A stretch of DNA of 64,000 nt from Metarhizium brunneum (taxonomy: Eukaryota > Ascomycota > Sordariomycetes > Hypocreales > Clavicipitaceae), in assembly GCF_013426205.1 (NCBI RefSeq), contig NC_089422.1, forward strand, positions 3,534,001-3,598,000, read 5' to 3'. Numbering within the stretch: the stretch's first letter is position 1; each line of letters begins with the position of its first letter. The position numbers and the translations under genes are program-made. Shown piece after piece: positions 56,941-64,000 of this stretch. Below the pieces are notes generated by a model that saw nothing but the letters and a program-made list of their open reading frames with translations, searched no databases and had not been told where the DNA came from.

Positions 56941-57389
56941 GCATGCATGTGTTGTAACTTTGTACATGGGCAGGTGCCTGGTGGATGCTTCCGTTTGGAA
57001 GCCATCATTGGCGGCTCATTGGCTAGCATCAAGTCATGGTCCGTTCCCCAGGCCCAGCCGTGTCTAAAGTGGGCAGTCATCCCTTGGAGTGCGCCAAGGA
57101 CTCAGGGTGCCGGTAAACATTGAAGTCTGTTACGTGGATAATATCCAATGAGAGCCTGATAACCAAGCAAATACATACATGTGTGCCCACTTGATTATCA
57201 TGATAATGAAAAGTAACCAAGATTGTACAGGTAAATATCAGGTACCTCGATGCTTAACGAGGGTGCCCTGGGGTACTCCGTAGATCGAAAGCCGCCAGCA
57301 CCTTGGCGCACTCAAAATTAATCACACACATTCACCCGCACAGCCTTAGGATGCCCTACCCGGCTGCACTTCACGTCACACGACTTCGT

Positions 57390-57416
57390 CCTGCAACACC
57401 TGCAACACCTGCAACA
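57390..57416 (+). repeat. Three tandem 9-bp repeats
   Basis: CCTGCAACA three times in perfect tandem in the gene-free region upstream of the GH47 gene. No function assigned. Confidence 0.85.
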
Positions 57417-57494
57417 GATTTCAGCCCCTGACCCAACATGAATTTGTTCCCCACCGATCGGGGCTGCCTGGATATTGATCACAGGGGGCTCTGT

Positions 57495-57546
57495 TGTACA
57501 TACGTGGCACATTGTACATATGTCGATATGCTGTACATGTGTACAT
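57495..57546. repeat. Four TGTACAT motifs in 52 bp
   Basis: TGTACAT at 57495, 57513, 57532 and 57540. The first three are spaced 18-19 bp. TGTACA is a palindromic core, so this could be a protein-binding cluster. Confidence 0.6.
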
Positions 57547-58372
57547 CGAAGTACTACGTAGTGCTCTCGCGAGCAGACAGACCGGAGACCCTGCTTTGAT
57601 TGGGTAACTGGGCACGCGACACCTTCACATTGATCAAGCGTCAACCAGGTTTAACGAATGGCTGCTGTAATAACTATCTACTAGTTCCTTTTCCCTTCCT
57701 TTTTTTTCTTAAAAAAACATCTTAATGAGTGTTTGCGAGTTGGTCATAAATCAAATTCCACCAGTCTGAGACCACAACCACAAAAGTCCAATTTTGGCCA
57801 AGGCTTTTTCTGTCTTGGTAGGCTGCGAATCTTGCCTGCGCATTGTTGGCTCTATAGTTTGCACTCTTCACCTGAGGCTGCCCGTCCAGATCCTTCTTTA
57901 GTGGCGAGTTCCCCCGTCCAAAAAAAAAAAAAAAGAAAGACTGCCTCTAAACATGCCGCCTGTGCAGTTGCTCGCTCACTCCTACCACACCTCTGTCTAG
58001 GCATGCAGCCCCTTCTGCGACCCAAAAAAAGATCTGCCATCAGTATCAAAGCGGCTTGTCCTGGGTGTCGATGCCGCGGGTCGAGTGTCTAAAAACCATG
58101 TAGGCAGTCTCAGATTCAGCCCACTGCCTTCTCTTCGGTTTCGACAACGTCAAAAGTCCTCGACGTCTGTCCATAGGAATGTGCCGTAGCTTTGATCGTC
58201 ATCCCAATCGTAGCCACTTGTCCACAAGACCTCGCTCGCTTAGAGGCCTGGCCGGTCCTCAAAGTCCTGCTAAGCCTTGCAGCGGCAAGTACTCAAAATT
58301 CGAGTGCTTTAGGTTGTCACGCAGTTCCTCGCCGCTAATTCCAATCGACTTCTCTCTAGCTTCAGTTGTCAC

Positions 58373-61300
58373 TCAGTCGTAGCCGCCGCCAATCTGACTA
58401 TGAAAGGCAGTGCTGACGCTCTTCTCGTCGTCGTCGTATCGTCTGCCAAAGCCGCTGCCCGGTGCTATCCGGCCATTGCTCTCGACATATTGCTTGAGTC
58501 TGTCGCTTTGCGTATATGAGACCGGCCGCATTCCCGTGACTGCATCATGCAACCCAGATCCCAAGCTGACACCGCCTTGACTGACCCCCTTACCCCCAAT
58601 AACGCTGGTGGTCGTGTCTGTAAGTTCCGAGTTCGCAACGCTCTCGCCAGCGATGCTCTCCGTTGCGCGGCTGCGTCCTTTGTTACCTCGGCCAGGCACT
58701 CCTGGCAGCCCAGGCCACTGTTCTGGTGTGAAGCTGGAAAACATGGGAGGGAACGCAGAGTTGAGAGCAGCACCCCCAAAAGCGGAGCCTTGGATCGAGG
58801 ACACATCATCAGGGATGTACGACATCATAGATCCAGAGTCAAAGTCCCGGCCTGGAGTTGCGCTGCCGTTGAAGCGTCCATTGGTGTATCCACCAGCGCC
58901 GTACTGAGACTGATAGTTGTTCTTCTGACGGAAGCTGACCTTGGGTCGGCTAAACTGCAATAGACAGGCTTGAAGATTTGTGAGAGGGCCCTCGACGAAG
59001 CACTTGCGATCCTTGAAGTGTACAAGCAGATTGTGCCAAAGCTCGTGTTTCGAAAGCACCTTGGGGTTGCCCAGAATTACCAGGCCATACTTGGCTCGGG
59101 TAAGTGCAACATTCAGACGGCGAGGGTCTGACAAGAAACCGATGCCCTGGTTCTCGTTGGAACGAACACACGAGAGGACAATGAAATCCTTCTCGCGACC
59201 TTGGAATGCGTCGACAGACGCGACTTCAACCTCCTTGTAGTATTCCTTCTTGAATGAACCCGAATTCTGCATGGTAGTAACAATATAACTTCTCTGGCCT
59301 TCATACGGAGTAATGACACCAATCTCCGATGGCTTGACACCAGCTTTGAAGAATCGAGTCACGGTCTTTTCCACATTGGAAGCTTCGGTGCGGTTGAGAT
59401 AGGAGGTTCCCGAGGTGGAAATTTCCTCGTTGCCGAGATTCGACCAGAACATCATGGGGGTTTCTGCAATAGGCCAAGGGAATTCTACATCCCTTCGCAG
59501 ACGTTGCTCATGAGTGATGCCGTTTTGCAAGCTACCGTCGTAGAACATATTTGAAGGGAACTCTGAAAGACATGGGTGCATTCGGTACTGCGTAGTCAGT
59601 CGAATGGGTGCAAGCTGGAGTTTGATCAATCGCTCAAACAGAGACTGGTTAAGACCAGCTTTTGCAGCCTTCTTGTTCATAATGACAGGTCCAAGCTGCT
59701 TATGGTCCCCAACAAGAACAACTTGCTTGCAGCCAAGAACCAATGGAATCATACACTCAGGCTCCGCAGACTGTGTAGACTCATCGATGAGCACATTTCG
59801 AAACTTCATCTTGGACAAGCGAGGGTCGCCTGCACCAACACAGGTGCAGCAAACAACGTCGGCATTGTTGAGAATTTCTCGCTCGGCCGCTTTCGTGAGC
59901 TGCTTAAACTTTTTCTCATCTTGGCTTGAAAGTTCTCCAACGTCATTCTTGAGCTGTGAGAGCTTGACGAGCTCGCTGTTATGCTCCGACAATCTAACCT
60001 GCTCGTGCAAGGCCAGGAAGCTGACAGAGGACTCGACATCCTCTCTCGACTTGGCCGTAAGTCGGACGACCTTCAGGTTAGTATTGTGAATCCGTTCGCA
60101 AAGCTGGTCAACAGCGACGTTGGATGGTGCACAGACGAGTACTTGGTTGCCGCTCATCTTGGCAAGATGATAAATGATAGTTGCGGATGTCACCGTCTTT
60201 CCGGTCCCGGGGGGTCCTTGAATAAGACTCAACGGCTTCTGCAGGACAGACTTGATGGCGTCGATTTGACTTTGGTTGAGTTCAGGAAGCCCAGGAACAG
60301 ACCACTTTCTAGGTAGCCTCGACTGCACCGGCTGAAGCTGAACCTCGTGGCCCAAAAGGGTGTGGAAGATGTAGCCAGAAACACTCATGTCATCGACAGC
60401 AAACGTCTTCATGGCCAACTGCATGCGATCATATGACGTTGCCTTCCAGACATAATCCGCAGAAAAATTATGAGATAGATCGGTAGGCACGAGCTTGTCG
60501 TTTCCAGTCTTGCGCAATTCTAAGCCAACTTCATCGGACTGGCTGTTTGGGATCTTGATGACATAACCAACACCTTCCCACGGCTCCCGAAGCTCACCAT
60601 TATATCGAAGCCTCATTTCATCACCAACCGCGAGCTTGACATCTCCGGATTCAATCTTGTGTAGATTAAAGCTCACGAGATGCTTGTTGTTGAGGCCGTA
60701 GTCCCATCGAACGATTAGACCGTCTTCGGATTGCGCTTCCTTCAGTTTCTTGTCATAGTCAGACTCCATCTTGACCAGAGGCCCAAAGATATTTTGATAG
60801 TGGTATGGGTCGTCGTATCGTAACAGGACTGGGTCCGGATCGTCATCAATGTTGGATGCTATCGACAAGCTTGCAACAGTTGCGGAGGGTTGGACTTTCC
60901 ACATCTCCTCCAGTTTGGCAATCGTGTTGGGCGAGAGATGGCGAGCACGAAGCTGCTCAACATCGGATGGGGCATTAACAAGCCAAGTGAGAAATGCTCG
61001 CTCCTCGATAAGAGGCTCCCATCGGGAAATATCCCAGTTCATATCCTTGGTCGAAGTGCTAGATGCGCACGGCTGGCGGCACAAAAGAACAACTACGGTG
61101 TCCGATTTGGCTGGAATAAAGCCTAGCAAGAAGGCATTTTTTGTGCCACAGTTGTAGCATTCCAAAACCGTATCCCCCAGTGTCGAGTCGGGATGCAGCT
61201 GAACCTCCTTATGTCTCGCTCGGACCAGATGATTCACGATATGGGTCGACGTGCCATTACCTTTCGCGCTGCAAAACCACTTGTTGCAAGTAAGGCATTT

Positions 61301-61687
61301 GACGACGCAGGCCGGAGAGTGAATGCCACAATACCTAGATTTATCGTGTCAGATCAAGAATACATCGTATTTGGCTTTGTGATGCATCGTTGCTTACGCG
61401 CAAGCGTGAGGAGGAAGCTCCTTCTCTTCGTCCACGGCCTTGAGTTTAAGGCCACTCATACCCTCTACGGGAACGCTGTTGAGACTGTCATTTTCATCTT
61501 CCTCGAAAGCCTCGGTCTGGTTATCGTCGTCATCGGCGCGACGACGCCCGCCACGACCGCCTTCGTACTTGCCATAGAGCAAGCTCTCGTCAGGATCGAG
61601 TGCAGACAAGTCATCCGCGCCAGCCTTAATGGCAGCGGCTGAGTCAGATATAAGATGGTTCCCTACATGAGTAAAGGCGCCTTCCAT
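58373..61687 (-). CDS. upf1: ATP-dependent RNA helicase UPF1 (NAM7), nonsense-mediated decay
   Basis: Central helicase of nonsense-mediated mRNA decay in the cytoplasm. Exons (minus) 61687-61398 and 61334-58373 join as GC|G and give 1083 residues. The acidic N-terminus is followed by the Cys/His zinc domain ([42 protein letters not shown]) that binds UPF2. The 1B and helicase superfamily 1 core has GPPGTGKT (Walker A), [11 protein letters not shown] (motif II), [22 protein letters not shown], and [18 protein letters not shown] (motif V) with [11 protein letters not shown] (motif VI). The C-terminal tail is Gly/Ser-rich and includes repeated SQ dipeptides. A TACGGAGTA 9-mer lies inside the coding sequence (59304-59312), where it encodes part of ITPYEGQ. 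Confidence 0.97.
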
Positions 61688-62361
61688 GTTGTTTCTGATT
61701 GGGATGTGTTCTGAGGGGTCGCCGGTCAGCGTTGTGTTTTTTTTAATTTTTTTCAACCTTGGTGCTGTCAGCAAGAAACCAAGGACAAGGATGGGTAAAA
61801 AAAATACAGCCGGGTTGGTTGTACCACGGATGCAGTGCAATAATTCACTGCTTGTGTACTAAAAAGTTTCAACACTAACCCACAGAAGCGAACTTTGTTC
61901 GAAATGATCTGCCCGGCGCAGCAAAAGAGAAGCGCTTCGGGCGGGATGGATTTGCAGGTTTCGTAGTTGCAGATCGTGGTTTAGGTTCACATTATCGCGG
62001 CAAAATTTTGTGCTCGAAGACGGCCGTGTGGATTTGATAGCTGCGAGATCGACCGTGCTATCTAACAATCTGCGAAGAAGAACAGTTCTGTGAGGGAAAA
62101 GCTGAGGGATGTAGGTAAAGTTTTGCTTTCCGGGTCAGTTCCTGATTCATCGCCTCTAATGAAAGCCACCCCGACCCTGATGCGGCGGCGACCTATAGTG
62201 GGACAATTTTGCGCCCACGTGATAAGCGGGCTTCCTTATCGATAAGGCGCAAAAAAGTTGGACAGCCGATGGGGTGCTCTATTCTCTAGGTCTGTCTAGT
62301 ATGAAGAACCAACCCTTACTTCAAGTTCTCTCACAAAGAAAAGAAATTAAAGGCCAGAAAA
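61688..62361. promoter_or_regulatory. Bidirectional promoter region, upf1 / imp4
   Basis: About 670 bp between two divergent starts. It contains a T-rich block near 61735-61760 on the upf1 side and the palindrome at 62234-62247, with a further GATAAG at 62221, on the imp4 side. Confidence 0.6.
62234..62247. promoter_or_regulatory. 14-bp palindrome CCTTATCGATAAGG
   Basis: A perfect inverted repeat with two GATAA cores back to back; a third GATAAG starts at 62221. It lies 115 bp upstream of the imp4 start. GATA-type factors or a ribosome-biogenesis regulator could bind; inference only. Confidence 0.5.
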
Positions 62362-63322
62362 ATGATTGTAAGTACTGCGATGATACTGAACCAATGTTTG
62401 ACTCCGTACTGACTTCGTTTCTTCTCAATAGCGTAAACAAGCACGACAGCGAAGAGACTATCTCTACAGAAGGGCCCTTCTTCTGCGAGATGCTGAAGTC
62501 AGTGAAAAGCGCGCCAAGTTACGGGCATCATTGGCATCGGGCAAGCCTCTCGACCCCTCTATTGCCAATGACAAGAGCCTCAGAAAAGACTACCAATACG
62601 ACGAATCAACTCCCGACTTGGGCGTGAATGAACAACTAGACTTGGACGACGAATATGCTCAACTCTCTGGAATTGTTGACCCTCGGGTCCTTGTTTCAAC
62701 ATCACGAGACCCTTCCGCCAGACTGTCAGCATTCGCAAAGGAAATCAGATTGCTGCTACCTACATCTATTCGAATGAACCGTGGTAATCTTATTCTTCCC
62801 GATCTGGTCAAATCAGCCCAATCCGCGGGGTTGTCAGATATCGTTCTCCTTCATGAACACCGTGGCACACCAACGGCTCTCACGCTGTCGCACTTTCCTC
62901 ACGGACCTACAGTCTCGTTCTCGCTACACAATGTCGTACTGCGACATGATATTCCAGGGAGCGTGCGAGGCACGGTAAGCGAATCGTATCCTCATCTCAT
63001 CTTCGACGGCTTTACGTCTCCGCTGGGCAAGCGCATTGTCAAGGTCCTGAAGCACCTCTTCCCCCCACGGGAGGCCATCACGAGCAAAAACAAGATGGGT
63101 AACCGTGTTGTCACGTTCAAAAACATCGAGGACAGTATTGAGGTCCGCCATCATGTTTTTGTTAGAACTGGCTACGATAGCGTCGAGCTTGCTGAAGTCG
63201 GTCCTCGAATGACAATGCGCCCCTTTGAGATCCGCGGGGGTACACTCGAGAACAAGGATGGTGATGTTGAATGGCACTTGTCGCAGTATACAAGAACAGC
63301 AAAGAAGAAGAACTATCTTTAA
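62362..63322 (+). CDS. imp4: U3 snoRNP protein IMP4 (Brix domain)
   Basis: Nucleolar component of the small-subunit processome, needed for early 18S rRNA processing. Exons 62362-62367 and 62432-63322 give 298 residues. The first exon codes only Met-Ile; intron 1 has a GTAAGT donor and the joined start MIRKQARQRRDYLYRRALLL matches IMP4 proteins, which settles the model. The Brix domain starts near VLVSTSRDPSARLSAFAKE and includes HEHRGTPTALTLSHFPHGP and HLIFDGFTSPLGKRIVKVLKHLFP. The C-terminus (GPRMTMRPFEIRGGTLE, YTRTAKKKNYL) is also conserved. It shares a divergent promoter with upf1. Confidence 0.95.
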
Positions 63323-64000
63323 GAACCTACGGCGGGACGGCAAACTTTTTCTCAATACTCTATTACGAAAGCCTGTCAGGTTGCCTGTGGCAGCTGCATA
63401 CGTAGTGGCAACTCAGTCGTGTCTGGTAGCGAGAACGGCATCAGGCCGATCAGTTGTGGCCGAGACGGCAATGGCAGATACCACACTACGTGTCTCGAAT
63501 ATCAATGCAGTGCGTCGAGCGTGGTTGAGCATGCTCCTGTGGATTCAAGCAAGTCCTATTCGATACCGAACTAACAGTGCGCCTCTGGTCTGAGCATTTG
63601 GACCTCTGCATGGCGGCCACTCGCCTCGAACGGGAAGAGGACAGACGGCATCTGCGTCAACCTGCGTAGAACCAAGGGTTGCTTCAGCAAGATAATTGTT
63701 CACAGCATAATAGTCTATCTGGAGGAAAGAGGCTCGAGCGGCAATGTCGGCGCAGATGATCATGCGGAGGATACCCACGCGACTTATTAGCAGTTTCTTG
63801 GAAAGTAGAATGCAGTGTATACATCACTAGTTGTCATAGTTCATGTCCTGTTTGACAGCGGTGATGGACCAGCGCAAGCGTGTAAAGCAACTCTGAGATT
63901 CATTCATGGCAATTGAGCGTCAAAACTGTCATCTTGAACAGCAATGATGTGTCCTAGTTTTCAAAATCATCGCCATTAGCGCAAAATAAGCCTGAACCAA
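63323..64000. other. Right-edge region
   Basis: Downstream of imp4. A minus-strand frame at 63545-63778 has some coding-like composition and could be the last exon of a gene that starts beyond the window, but I see no clear splice or family. Confidence 0.4.

Larger units (their letters stand above)
56563..58372. other. GH47 promoter region and UPF1 3' region
   Basis: About 1.8 kb, gene-free. It contains a 10-unit 10-bp repeat (56841-56940), three tandem CCTGCAACA, four TGTACAT and one TACTCCGTA (57274). Confidence 0.6.

Noticed and set aside
63545..63790. Possible terminal exon on the minus strand at the right edge
   Set aside because: The stretch MIICADIAARASFLQIDYY looks coding-like and a CTAATAAG precedes it, but no donor, upstream exon or family can be shown within the window.
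1..64000. CRISPR array, bacterial operon, prophage, or secondary-metabolite gene cluster
   Set aside because: No direct-repeat/spacer pattern, no prokaryotic gene layout, no polyketide or peptide synthetase genes; gene content is eukaryotic housekeeping.

Overview
The window is nuclear DNA of a filamentous ascomycete. Genes are split by short introns (about 50 to 280 nt) with GTRAGT-like donors, CTAAC/CTGAC branch sites and CAG/TAG acceptors. The gene set and protein style (Medusa regulator, Crh and Asl1-like wall enzymes, ENA sodium pump, two intron-poor tRNAs) fit Sordariomycetes, most likely Hypocreales. I could not run a search, so the species is open. I built 21 protein genes and 2 tRNA genes by splicing reading frames by eye; every model given with exon coordinates keeps the frame across its junctions.

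Layout. 1-3.6 kb: gene-free, probably the long upstream region of the Medusa developmental regulator (3.6-6.3 kb, +). 8.0-9.0 kb (-): Crh-type GH16 wall enzyme. 10.4-11.4 kb (+): beta-carbonic anhydrase. 12.3-15.7 kb (-): ENA sodium P-type ATPase with PacC-type sites upstream. 18.4-19.5 kb (-): Asl1-like GH128. 21.2-22.6 kb (+): peroxisomal 3-ketoacyl-CoA thiolase with a PTS2. 23.1-26.0 kb (-): large FUSC-like membrane protein. 28.4-30.9 kb (+): SLC26/SulP transporter. 31.5-36.7 kb: an AT-rich stretch bounded by tRNA-Lys and tRNA-Val, holding a small secreted protein and an HSL-type hydrolase. 37.2-39.1 kb (-): ABC1/ADCK kinase-like protein. 39.9-41.4 kb (-): MFS transporter. 42.1-42.9 kb (+): unrecognised protein. 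43.1-44.3 kb (-): PEX19. 45.1-45.8 kb (+): UBC9. 47.0-49.4 kb (+): asparagine synthetase. 51.5-52.9 kb (+): VDAC porin. 53.3-54.3 kb (-): mitochondrial J-protein. 54.8-56.6 kb (-): GH47 mannosidase. 58.4-61.7 kb (-): UPF1 helicase. 62.4-63.3 kb (+): IMP4.

Most genes are housekeeping and do not form a biosynthetic cluster. Linked themes are peroxisomes (thiolase, PEX19), the cell wall and secretory glycans (Crh, GH128, GH47), and mitochondria (VDAC, ADCK-like, J-protein, possibly carbonic anhydrase).

The most unusual signal is not a gene. The 9-mer TACTCCGTA (reverse TACGGAGTA) occurs at least 14 times, against about 0.5 expected by chance, mostly between genes, and once as a 16-bp palindrome. 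Others are two short telomere-type repeats in opposite orientation, a ten-unit 10-bp repeat upstream of the GH47 gene, a 24-nt poly(A) just before the J-protein start codon, and recognisable control sites (PacC, FarA, CPC1 types) in front of the matching genes.
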